From positions 52,271,157 to 52,335,156 of the forward strand of contig NC_060059.1 in assembly GCF_020283565.1 (NCBI RefSeq): 64,000 nucleotides of DNA, given 5' to 3'. Made by a program: the position numbers and the translations under genes. Under the pieces are notes generated by a model. That model ran no database searches. It was not told the origin of the DNA and was given only the letters and a program-made list of their open reading frames with translations. Positions 1-11,600 of this stretch are shown piece after piece; the stretch's first letter is position 1, and each line of letters begins with the position of its first letter. Source of the DNA: Trifolium pratense. Its lineage: Eukaryota > Streptophyta > Magnoliopsida > Fabales > Fabaceae.

Positions 1-431
1 TCAAACCAGTTAAACAACCCTAATAATGTTTGTCCTGTCTAGAAGTATACTTCTAAAATCATGCATTAATTTTAGAAATGTGATGAGTGGTAAAGTTGAT
101 ATTCCTTTCATTTGGTTCAGCAGCAGAGTAGGTTCTATATAGCTTGTCTGGTGGTTAAGGCTTATCTGATTTGATAATCTTTGGTTTGGAGGGAACTAAA
201 CGGTTGATTGTTGTAGTTTGTGTTGGCTCAATTATGCAGTGAGTTGGTGCTAAAAGTTATGGCCTTAGAATATAATGGATGGATATATATACTGGTTTTA
301 TGGCTTTAGCTACTTCAACAAGTTTAGATAGTCTTGCGTCAGGCTGAACCAATAGAATTCAGTTTAACATAGTTACATGAAGTTGAATTTCATACTCCAA
401 AACCTAAGATTAAAACTACTGACCCTGTACC
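1..431. other. Gene-free left edge
   Basis: I see no supportable gene, RNA or repeat boundary here. The sequence is AT-rich with stops in all frames. It has no counterpart beside the second copy of the duplication, so the duplicated block appears to begin at about 432. Confidence 0.6.
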
Positions 432-524
432 CTTTATTCAACTCCAACCTGGTTATAAAAGGGTCCAAATTTGATCCAAATATTCATTGACAGTCCCTGT
501 TTGCCTTAAACTGACATAGGATCA

Positions 525-797
525 TCAATATGAATCATCATAAACATCCCAAAATCTTTTTGAGATGGCTCTTCCATCAGTGGTTGTCAAGCAAAACAAA
601 TTGATCACATTTGGAGAGCTATTCCTCAAATATTTTTCACCATTTATTCTAGGGAAATATACCTTTGTGAGCCTATCAGAAAATGAAGAACTTGTGGAGT
701 ACGAATACCAAAAGTCAAAGGTCCTTGCCGGTTGAGTTTCTTCCATTGTAAATGAACCTATGAGATCCTGAAATTTCTCTAAAATTTCCTTGCCCAA
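525..797 (-). other. Unrecognised 90-codon ORF conserved in both duplicates
   Basis: An open frame on the minus strand is rich in aromatic and polar residues (FDFWYS, VYFPR, KRFWDVYDDS). A closely similar frame lies at 35041-35259 in the other copy. That copy has a stop upstream of its internal ATG, so the frame is not fully conserved. I recognise no domain. It lies 1 kb downstream of the APO3-like stop codon. It may be a 3' exon remnant of a lost gene or chance openness preserved by recent duplication. Confidence 0.3.
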
Positions 798-1792
798 ATA
801 ACAAAGTCAAGAACATAACCTTGATCAACCAGCTAATTTGAATCATTAATCTTCTTGGTGAGACGTTCTTCCATCTCTCAAATGACAGTTTGATGGCTTG
901 TGGAATCTGCCATCAATAAAACTAATCAAACTCCTATTGGGTTAATCAATATGGACAGAGAAGAATATAGTAATGAGCTTATTTAATTGATCGATGAAGT
1001 TTTTTTTTTTTTTGCGGCTCAGGAATTCAATGCTAATATCGAGAGTTTAAACTCTAAAGCATGATCAGTTGGGTAAGAAAACCAATCTAGTCAATGCAGA
1101 AGAAGAGTAAAGAGAGGGGGTTGCTGAGAGTGATCAATAGCTAACTCTAACTCTGTACATAAGGACAATGCTTTATATGCGACCTCAATGGGCCAATTCT
1201 TTTGTTAGGTTCTGCAACTGAAACTGAACTAAATAAATAACATCCTTTGCCACACCAGCACAGCAAATCAACTGACTAATGGAAATGGAAGAAATTACAG
1301 CAAATGACACAAAAATAGCTTAAACAAATTACTACTGCATCAAATTCAGAGTTTCAGAAACAGAATAGTAACAATCATTCACTCAACATAACCAAGGTAT
1401 ATTCAAGCAATCAAGCAAAAAATATTTACGAAAAAATAGAGGATATACCATTTTGAGAAATTGATGGAGCTGGAACCAGAAACTGGTTACTGTTAATGCA
1501 AATCTAGGAGTTGCTTTTCTACTAGTAATACAAGTACTTGGCAAGAAAGCCATCTTTTCCTCCTTACTCAGTGCATCATCAACTATCTCTTTGCCTTTTG
1601 TACACCAGAAAAATACTAAACTAATCCTATAGCCTACAGTTTTCTTTGGTTGTAGTAGCAGCAATATGCCTCTATCTTTGCCAGCATAGAAAATAGTTAC
1701 AATTTGAACTAAATTAAATCTTACTTTTTAATTAGACTCTTCCAATGTCCAAATGGTTCCTTCACACATGGAAAGTCATTCAACCCATCGCG

Positions 1793-4367
1793 CTAAACAA
1801 CCCACTTTTCCTCGTCCATTTCAGGGACTACTACATCTACCCTCATTGTATGTGCATAATTCTTTTCCACCGGAGCCCCAGCCTGTGAAAATAGCTCAAC
1901 AACTGCAGGCAACATACCATAGTACCTTTTCAACTCATTTACCAAAGGCGGATCTTGAACATGATAGACATATACTGGAGGTACAAAATCATTTATTGTA
2001 GCCTCCTGCCAAGCATGCTGTCCATCCCTCATCTGGTGTTTGTATGCTTGACAATTTCGCACTCTATGGCCTTTAGGTCCCACCTGTACCTCTGGACAAT
2101 ATCCACAAGTTTGGACAGCATATGTCTCCATAAGTTTTGAAGCTCCTGTGCACATTTTCTTCCAGGCTTTCATGCCTCGGACAGCGACAGCTGCAACGAA
2201 GCGCAGACATAGTTAGCTGAGTTGACAGGATAATATGTATGTTGCGAATAAATATAGAATGACAGAAGAAAAAGTACGTGTTCATTAACCTTGGATGTCA
2301 TCACAATGCATTTCCATAGAATTAGTGTCTTCATCCAATCTCTTTTTTTGATATGGAAGTCCATATTCATCTATATCTTTTTCAAGGGAAATTTCTTTAG
2401 GAAATCTTTTCTCAAAATCGATTATCCGACCAGCAACACAGTAAACAGGAAAGGTCCTTCTCCTGGTAGGGTACTCAGGTATGTCGATACCTGCCTGGAT
2501 ACACAATTCAACAATTGCTGGAATTCGGTCCACTTGAAGCATTTCATTATGTGAAACAGCCCTCCCAATTCTATCATACAGATGAAATGACTCTACGTGA
2601 GGCAGAACGTGTTCAATACCTCCTTTGACCCAACTGTGTTCTTTGCTGGACAAGCTTCCTCTAACATTGCATGTTTTAATTTGATGTGGTGGATCACCAA
2701 CATGAACGTCTCCACATATGCTGCAAGGAATCCAAAATATCAACTTAGAATGTATATCCAAAAATCCCTAGTAAGTTTAAGCATCTAAAGCTTAAAGTAA
2801 CTAAACATTAAAATTCAACATTTATATCCCTATATTAGAAGGAAATACCTAAAATATACTTAATACAACATTAACAACGTATTTTCTAAAGAGTGAACAG
2901 GCAGGTTGGACCTCGAAATGCTGCATCGGTCAAAATAGTCCCTCATTTTTGGAAATTGGCAAATACAGGCAAATACATCTCTGAAATTGTAATAAGTCAT
3001 TCAAAATGATCCTTCCATTAACTAATGTCTTAGAGACTATGGCATGGCACGCTAATCGGAGATATATTGCACGCTGATCCCACCACATCAGTGTGAGCTT
3101 ATTAGAGACTAATTTGCCTATGAAATTTAGGACATATTAGGGACAAATTTGCCAGTAACTGCAATTGGGAACTAATTATTAACAAATTAGTCAATGAGAG
3201 ACCTAAATTCATAAACAAATTAGTCGTTGGTGTGGTACATTGATGTGGGATCAGCATGGATGAACCACAGTAAGGGCCTGTTTGGATTTGATTCATTTTT
3301 TAGCTTATAAAAATAGCTTATGCAAATAAATAAAGTTTTATGTTAATTCCTAAGTTTTCACTAACAAAAATTGTATCTTTATAAGGTTTTTTCTCATAAA
3401 CTACCTTGAAAAATTTATAATATTGCATAAAAGCTTATTTATTTGCAGAAGCTGTTTTGCATAAGCTCAAAAATAAGTCAATCGAAAAGGACCCTAAGTT
3501 AACATATCGTATCATAGTCCCTGACAATATAAAAGTTAACATAGGGATTATTTTGACCTACACTCCACTATTTCAAGTATGTATTTGCCAATTCTACAAA
3601 ATTAGACGCAATTTTAACCTTACAATTCCTATGATCAATTTGCCTATTCACTCATTTTTCTGAACTATTCAGCAAACCACTCTACTATAAAGTTCCAATA
3701 GCATCCCACCGGCAGCTCTTCTATGCCTCTACAGTGAACTATTGACTACCTATAAAGCACAGACACTCCTTGGATTAGGTATGTCCCAGTGTAGGACACG
3801 ACACTGACACTTATGATCACATTGAATCATATCATTTTCTCAAATTATTATCGGTATTGATGTGTCAGTGTCCAAGTCGTCCGGTGTACGTGTTTGTGCT
3901 TCATTACAAACTAATCATACTTGAATAAAAATTCTACATGTAACAAACATACTAAAATCTCAAACAACAAAAATGAAAAAAATCAAAAGTTGAGAGTTAT
4001 AACATTACCTGCATGTATAAATAGCGATATATTTAACAAGTCTAGAAACACTAGACAATAATTCAGATCTAGCAGCATAAACTTCTTTAGCAACTGGAAT
4101 CAATTTCTGAACCAATAAACCATTTTGCGGAGATTGTAAAATAATCTCATCAACCTTTTGTCTCTCCTTTCTCCTCTTTCTACCTTCACGTTTTAGTTCA
4201 TTGATACTTGTTACCAATGGTTTCCTCTCAAACTTTTTGAGTTTTCTTGGAATATTATCGTAAATGGACACAGTCGAGTATAAAACACGGAAACGTGTGG
4301 TTGTATGTGTTTGTGTGATTCTTTGAAGGAGAGAAGAACTAGTCGATTGAATGAGTTTTGGAAGCAT
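1793..4367 (-). CDS. APO3: APO3-like organelle RNA-binding protein, copy A
   Basis: Three exons are read from GT-AG signals and phase: 4009-4367, 2290-2720 and 1793-2190. They give 1188 nt and 395 residues. The N-terminus (residues 1-40) is rich in Ser, Thr and Arg with almost no acidic residues, like an organelle presequence. A basic linker (about 45-75) follows. Two APO-type motifs then appear: Cys119-x2-Cys122 with GDVHVG, and Cys292-x2-Cys295 with PEVQVGPKGH. APO proteins are plant-specific and act in chloroplast or mitochondrial RNA metabolism, including intron splicing. The second motif block and the stretch PVYCVAGRIIDFE look closer to what I recall of APO3 than of APO1, APO2 or APO4, but the paralogue assignment is from memory. 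The start is the first ATG of exon 1, right after a leader shared with copy B. No frame damage is seen. Confidence 0.85.
3274..3494. mobile_element. Harbinger/Tourist-like MITE, 221 bp
   Basis: Imperfect inverted ends GGGCCTGTTTGGATTTGA and its counterpart (reverse complement GGGTCCTTTTCGATTGA) extend about 35 bp inward. They are flanked by a 3-bp direct repeat TAA at 3271-3273 and 3495-3497, as expected for PIF/Harbinger elements. It lies in intron 1 of the APO3-like copy A and is absent from the matching intron of copy B. Confidence 0.6.
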
Positions 4368-4492
4368 TGTTGAACATTGGATTTAGAATGATGAGACGGA
4401 AAAACGGAGCGAACTAAACTTCGACTGTGTCTTTGTTATCAATGACGGCGGTGAAAGAAGGATTGGAGGTTGACGATGGAGAGGGCGGTATG

Positions 4493-5086
4493 CAGTGGCG
4501 GAGGCCAAAAGTAGTGTGGGGGGGGGGGGGGGGGCTGTAAAAAAAATTTAATTTATAAATCAAAAATGCAAATTATATTATATACCAAAAAATTAAGTTG
4601 TAACAACTAATAAGCATAAAGTTAAAGTTGATCATCAACAAAATTAAGCTCTAACTTAAGCTGAGTCCATGCTAACTTAAGCTCCTAAATTTTCCCCTTG
4701 ACTGATACACCAGAAGCCTCATGCTTCAACAAATAACCAAGACAGCACACACCCAGATATTTATCAGAGCATGAGGATTGAACACTCTCTAGGATTCACA
4801 AATCATTTAGGTACAATTTTACAACCTTAACAATGTTAACATTAACAACTCAAGATTTAAGAACAAAACCAAACTAGTCTATCATAATTTTACTAACCAA
4901 TATTTCTTCTCAAAAAAATTCTCAAACAATTCTCAAAAAATATTTTAATTGATTTTTAAAGAAATAGCAATACAATCCAGTCAAAAAATAAATTGGAACC
5001 ACAAAAATTTCATATAATATATGTTGTATAAATATTTATGACAAATAACTTTGATGCCACTTGTTAAAATTTCTGGATCCGTCCCT
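4493..5086. mobile_element. TIR element with CAGTGGCGG-type end
   Basis: It begins CAGTGGCGGAGG and ends GGATCCGTCCCTG. These are imperfect inverted ends of a type common in hAT-like non-autonomous elements. Copy B of the duplication continues without this sequence at the equivalent point (after GGGCGGTATG). The inside is AT-rich and contains a run of 17 G near 4518-4534. No clean 8-bp target duplication is visible, so the class is tentative. Confidence 0.45.
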
Positions 5087-5539
5087 GAATGTATTGGTAC
5101 ATTAGATCAAATCATTACTAAATTAACTATTATTTTATGTATTAAAATACTATTTGTCGATTATTATATTTCATAAATGATGATTTCATAAGAAAAAAAA
5201 CATGATTTTATTGTTTTATAAGCATTATGCTAACATTTTTACATTTTCTTCTCAAAAAATTCAATAATACTGTAACTATTATGAGTGATAAAAAATTAAA
5301 AAAAATATAAAATTTTATTTTTTTTTACAATTTTGATAAATAGTATTTAGTTATTATAATATTTTAAATAATAGAAAAATGATTTATTTCGAAAAGATAT
5401 TCATTTATCTAGTAATTTAGTGATCTATTATACCGGTACATTGAAAGTTGATAGGTGTACCATAAAATTTCCCATAAGTATAAGCTAAGTTCTAAGCTTA
5501 TCTCTTAAAATGATGGACTCTAAATCAGGCAGGGCAAAT

Positions 5540-5914
5540 TTAGTGGGCAGAGTACTTCAAATGTGATCCATTTTTTGCCATAAAATTAGCGCATAAATTT
5601 TGTTCAATAAGAACATGCACTAGAGTAATGCTATCGGTCTCATGCAGAGCATCTATAATGTGAAGGATGTTTGTAACATAAACATGGAAGGTATTATCTC
5701 GTCCAACCTTCATCAGTTCAACAACTTTTTTTCTTAACGGTCCAACGAATTCGGAAAAAATTATAACTCTCACAAACAATATTATTATAACCTTTGCTGC
5801 GAAAAAATTCAAGTCCAATCTGAATAGCTCGCAACTCAGCCAGTATCGCATCACCTCCAACATCATAGTGAGAATAGTCAGCCACACAATTCCCTTTGTG
5901 GTTGTTGATGACAT
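5540..5914 (-). pseudogene. Degenerate plant RNase H-like fragment, copy A
   Basis: The minus strand encodes a stretch resembling the C-terminal half of the RNase H-like domain found in plant LINE-derived proteins: DNTFHVY, ILHIIDALHETDS, TLVHVLIEQNLCANFMAKNG. Upstream, AILAELRAIQIGLEFF is visible in another frame. At least one frame change and no complete domain mark it as a relic. A related, independently decayed copy lies at 39290-39560. Confidence 0.7.
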
Positions 5915-6362
5915 AAATTTATATAATGTTTTCCAAATTAGTTTTTACGAGCCAAAAGTATGGAAAAGATCTAAGGAATTAAGTTAATTGAGGAAGAAAT
6001 AAGAATAGAAGAAATTACATAAAAAACCAAAAATTGAAGAAAATCTGCTGAGCACATATCATGCTACGATGAGATGCATCGTGATAGGAAAAATTAATTC
6101 GAAAAAATCTACTGCTATTACGAATCTTTTATAGACACCCTTTGTCTTAAATTTTCAAGAGAGAGTAAGGACAAACCATCCAACAAAACTTGCTTCAATT
6201 GAGTCTAATTAATTAGATGATCCTTCTTGTTGAGAACAAAAAAGTTAATAGCTAAACCAAACAAGATAGAGTCAAGGGGATGGGGAAACAAATCCTGAGT
6301 TCTCAAAGAGACTGCATCTATCAAATACATCGCCTCTTATCATTAACAAAAATAAGTCATTA

Positions 6363-6827
6363 ACAAAAATAAAAATATTGTCGCCGTCTCTTCTTTTCAC
6401 CACCGTCTCTCTCATCTTTCGTCTCATATCAACACCAGTTACCTCCGTCTCTTTTCAATCGGCATGAAATTTCTCACCCCCTTCTTCATTTCATGAAATT
6501 TCTCGACCCCTTTATCTTTTGAAGTGAGAATTTGGAACTTTTAGTTAGTTCACAATTCACATTGTTATCCTTGACTATGTGTATATCTTTTTAGTTATCA
6601 CTTCAGATTGTTATTTTACTATATTATTCAGTCTTATTTATCCACTTTAAATGCATATGTAGTTCACACTTCCTTGATTATTATGGCATGATGTTGTTTA
6701 GATTCAATTGCTCTATATGATTTAGTAACTAGGGTGGAATCAGGATGAGTGGTTGAAATGATGTTTGAACATGCTGTATTATAATTCTTTCATTTGTCTT
6801 GAAATGTTTTTTTAGTTAAATGATTTA
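6363..6827. other. Intergenic, nothing recognised
   Basis: AT-rich sequence follows the end of the duplicated block. I see no open frame of note, RNA gene or repeat boundary. Confidence 0.6.
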
Positions 6828-7783
6828 GTATGTGTTTGGTTTAGCGGTGGTCAGAATTGAGTTTGATAGAATTGAGTTTGACAGAATTGATTTTGATTAA
6901 AAGTGAGTTGAATGTAAATTGATTTATGTTTGGATGTATTAGTACAAAAGTGATTCTGACCAATTCATGTTGTTTGGATATTTGAAATTAAAATTGATTT
7001 TGAATGTATAATTACCAAAATGGGTATAAGTGTAATACCAAAAAAAAAGGGTATAAGTGTATATATTTTTTTTTTACAATCAGTATGTGTATATTTAAAA
7101 CTAAATAAGTAAATATAATTTATTATTTCAATACATGGATTTTATTATTTTACGTAAAAGAATTCTCTAGAACCTAAATTTTGATTAATAAAAAAAATAA
7201 AAATGACTCTTTAATTAATCTTTCCAATTCCAATGAAATGATAGAACTTAAAAATTCCATCTTTCATCTCCCTCGTTCTCAACTTTGTCTCTGAAATTTC
7301 TCAACCTGTGTATTTCTTCAAGAACTTTATTGTTGGCTACAACAACATTAGACCCACCAACACCTTTTCTTTCCTCTTTCTTGTTGGCAAAATCCCTTGT
7401 TTTTGTCGAAGATTCTATGAAATTGACTGTTTTCCTCACTATTTCTCTTCATCTTCCACTTTCATTTTTATTTTCCATCAGATCTGCTTATTTTCCTCAC
7501 TATTCAAGCTTGAAGATGTTCAGTGGAGGAGGAAATTGAAGAAGAAGAAGTTAGGGGTAGTTAGGTAAGTATACATGTGACTGAAAATTAATAGCTTGGA
7601 TTCGATTCTGCTTTGACGTGGAAGCTCCAAATTGTGGCTTCCAAATTACTCACGTCTGGGCAGTAAACCGTGTAAAGGAGAATCAATTTTGCTTTTAGCC
7701 AAACAAACCAGAAACTGCCAGAATCACGTTCGGAGAAGGAAGACTCACGTTTGGGGTTGTGAAACTCCAAACCAAACAGACGC
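6828..7783. mobile_element. Possible Harbinger-like TIR element, 956 bp
   Basis: Inverted ends GTATGTGTTTGGTTTAG and (reverse complement) GCGTCTGTTTGGTTTGG are flanked by TTA at 6825-6827 and 7784-7786. The left subterminal part has a repeated AGAATTGAGTTTGA motif. The centre (about 7240-7560) is less AT-rich and encodes a basic, charged frame on the minus strand, possibly a captured host fragment, but I recognise no domain. Confidence 0.45.
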
Positions 7784-8662
7784 TTAGTAACTAGTCAAGT
7801 TGAGCAAATTCATATTGAAATTCACAACTATGAAATAATTGTGTAATGACACCGTTGTTTCGAAGCTATAAGAAGCTATCATTCCTCTGGTTTGAAGCTA
7901 TGGGAAGCTAAACACAACTATTTTTTTAATTTGCTGAAGCTAAACAACTGTTGATGTAAGTGCTAAACCCAACTCTTCAATTTTTTCATTCTTTATTTTC
8001 AGTAATATTATGATTTTGATGGTAATTCCTCTATAATGTTATACACGATTAGTCGTAGTTAATTTGAAAAAAACAAAGTCCAGAACCAAAAATTAAAACT
8101 GACTGTTCACATGCAAGCGACCAAGTGGTATTAGCAAATTCATTTCCTAGTCTATTCCCGTAACATAATGCAAAACAAATCTATAGACACGACGATCGGA
8201 ACATAATGCAAAACAAAATATTTGATATTTTAGGCTCAACCATTTGCAAGTCCATTTCCAGATCAAACAATATATCTAGATACAAAAGAGAAAGACAACA
8301 GAAAGTTCTTCTAATTAACTTCAAAATTAACAAAAAAAGAAAAGTAAATACTAGGATCATCAAACCATGGAAATCCAAACCAGATGGATTTGGATTCTCT
8401 ACATTTGATCTCTCTAAATTCATCTACATTCAAACAAATATTAACTAAGAAAGAAAATATTGCATATCTAAGTGCATTTATGTGTGTTGTAATGACAAAA
8501 ATACCCTAAAGTTTTGCCTAAATGTAGGAAATGTAGGAAAATATGACTTTAGGGAATCCAAATCCCCAGATGAACAGCCTTACAAAGTTGACCATTAAAA
8601 GCAAGAACATGTCAACAATGCATATGAAATATTTTGTACCTCACGTCAAAAAATTTACCAAC
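7784..8662. other. 3' flank of eRF3
   Basis: This lies immediately downstream of the eRF3 stop codon on the minus strand. It is AT-rich with no supported gene. The first few hundred bases next to 8662 should contain the eRF3 3' UTR. I could not place a poly(A) signal with confidence. Confidence 0.5.
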
Positions 8663-11600
8663 TCAGAGAGCAGTGATTTTCCCCACAGCAACAGTTTTTC
8701 CTGCAGAACAGAGTATGTCATACAGCTTGAACATATATAAATAAATATCATAAATACATTTGCAAGTTGAACAATCGTCATAATCCTTACCTTCAGTGCG
8801 AAGAGTGAACCTCCCTAGTTGTGGAAAATCAGAGAACTTCTCAACACATATCACGTTATTAACCTGCAAGCACATCACAAAAACAGGATGAAAATAAGCA
8901 CTTATAAATAAATAAATAAATAAACAAATAAATAAATAAATAAATAACAGAAATGTGAACGAGTACCCTTGAGGTACTTGTTAAGGGTTATAAAATGAAA
9001 AGTACTGAATGAAAAATATAAACTTTTTAAGGCTAACATATCAAGTACCATACTATTCATTAAATAATGTTTATCTCTAGGTTTCTCAACAAATACCTTT
9101 GGGCACTAATTAGCAAGGCCCAGATGAAGAAGAAAGGGAAAGAAAAAAAAAAACTAGGTTTAACGATGAAAGCATTTCTCTCTAAGACTACAGAGCTATT
9201 CTGCACATTCTAGATGAAGTAGAAGTCTTATCATAGCCCTGGGAATCCCACCTACAGCAAGTCAGCAATGTAATAAAAAGGGAAACTTGGGGTGACAAAT
9301 AGCACAGGTTCACGGAAAGGGTCAACAGTAAAACCACCAAGATCATGGCAGACAGCCTAATGGTAGATGAAAGTGGTGACTGTAACCATTGGGCAACAGT
9401 TGGTCCTGTTGCTCACAATTTTTGTATGACAGGTTGATGCAACCTACATCGTAATCATCTTCTGATAGACATCACTTTTTTTTTTTGAAGAACTGATAGA
9501 CATCACATAGGAATGGCTTGATTCGCGACAAAATGGTGGACAGTGTGTCCCTTCGGAGCATTTTCTACCTGTTTCCAAGCCAAGAATATCTTGTCATCCA
9601 ACTTTTCCAAGATGACAATTCACTAAGGAGGTGGTCGGCTCACAATTGTCAGCAACGAAGGCAACACTTGCCCCACAAGCTAGCATATCGGGTTGAATTA
9701 GACCGAAACTCAAATCCTATGATGGTAATATAGCCATCATGGATCCATTGGGCCACCAGCAAATGTCCCAGTCCTGAGCGCAAAGGTCCCACATTAGATA
9801 GTGATATGACCTAAATAGAGGTTATAAGTGGGAACAAGTGAACAACCTTCACCCCATCAGCTAGCTTTTGGGGTCTACGAGGAATTACTTCACCGAATCA
9901 ATATTAGAGGTACAATATGTCTAGTTACACAATATTCTAGAGTGACAGAAGAATACTAACTAACAACTGATTCCGCTAACAGAATATAACAGCTATCTGC
10001 ATAACATTAGGGTAATGTGACTGTGACATTGCATCTTTTAATATTGTCCACCAATTTAGTGTCAAACAAAAGATTGGCCACCAATAAAAAAAAGATACAA
10101 ATTAGCTTCCAGATTTGTGATGTAAAAAATGTACCTGAACACGGCATAATACAATAGCGCCATTCTTTACAAAGAGAACTTTCTTTTTTATAGGCTTCCT
10201 TGTCTTTGGATCAATTTGTTGCAATAGCTCAACAATCTCACATTCCTCAACTACAGAGTGGACATGCAGAACAGCTTTGTATCCAGCAGTAAAAATAGCC
10301 TGCAGAATTTATATAAAGATGTTAGTTTCTTTGACAATAGAAACTACTGCTAACTTCCAAATGCAAAAAAGAGAGGATACACACATTGTCCAGTAATTCA
10401 AGGATCTGCAACTGAGCAACAAACTCAGTAACTGTTGATATTGGATTTGCTGCAAAAAGGGGAAAACAAAAAGTCAAAAACTGCGTAAGAACCACCATAC
10501 AGCACATGGATCTCAACATAAATGACATAGGTCTCGATATTTAATTGAGTAGTACTTGAAGCACGTTTATGGTAGGAAAAGGTCCTTCAGTCACCGTCTG
10601 GAATCATTATGATCAAATCAATTTTTTAAACCCATTATAAATTTATGGGTAAATTTCAAATCCAAACAAAACAATACAATTTGAAATTGTTTGGAATGGG
10701 AACTGAGGTCATAGTATATTAGTTAGGCTAATTGTCATGGCATACTAGGAGGATTAACTTTTCATATCAGAAAAAGAAATGAAATACTTCCAAAATAAAC
10801 TAGCTTTTACGCGTTGCATCAAAATTGTTTTTTAATTATGCTTTCTATAACACATTCTTAATAAAACTTCTCCAATAACTTCTAAAATGTACTATTGTTG
10901 GGATGCATCTTTCAAATGCGGCAAAATTTAATGAGGTAGAAAAAAAACTCCTCACCAGCACTAGACAGGACGAACCCAGACAATATGTCTTCTTCTTCAA
11001 CGCCAGATAATCGAACCCGTAAATTTTCACCAGGTCCAGCGAGTGTAACCCGATTTTCATCGATATATATAGCAACAACTTTTACATGATCCTGCAAAAT
11101 AATGTACCGTTGTCACCTAGTTCAACAAATAGGAAAAAGCAGACGAAAGAACGGAAGGACAAAACCCACAACACACTAAAAAGACTACCTTATTTGGCAT
11201 GATCAAAAGGGAATCTCCATCCCTAATAGTACCAGATTCCACTTTGCCCATAACAACAGTTCCCATGTCTTTGAATTTGTCAATTATAGGCATCCTGCAC
11301 ATGAGAAGTTCAATCACAAAAAAACAAAAGTTGAACTTTAAAAATAAAGAATTATAAAGGACCTCTAGGAGGGAAAAGGAAGCAACAAAATGTTTAAAAT
11401 GCAGTACCTGAAAGGACTTTTGGGATCTCCCATAGGAACTTCAATACTATCAAGGGATTCAAATAAGCAAGGTCCATCCCACCATGAACAAAGACTTTTA
11501 TCCAATCTAGTTTTTATGTTTAAACCCATGAGCCCCGATATTGGTAAAAATGAGACATCTGTTAAATAAAACAATTACTAAACTAAGTCTATTTGCATAA

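Larger units (their letters stand above)
432..6362. repeat. Segmental duplication, copy A
   Basis: This block matches 34956-39785 in direct orientation. Shared landmarks in the same order are a short unknown ORF, the three exons of an APO3-like gene, the gene's upstream leader, and a degenerate RNase H fragment, ending in near-identical sequence around 6300-6360. Matching stretches differ by scattered substitutions and small indels. Copy A is longer mainly because it holds a MITE-bearing segment (about 3110-3500) and a TIR element (4493-5086) that copy B lacks. The part at about 5090-5520 has no clear match in copy B. The stretch 798-1792 downstream of the gene holds no gene I can support. 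Confidence 0.9.
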
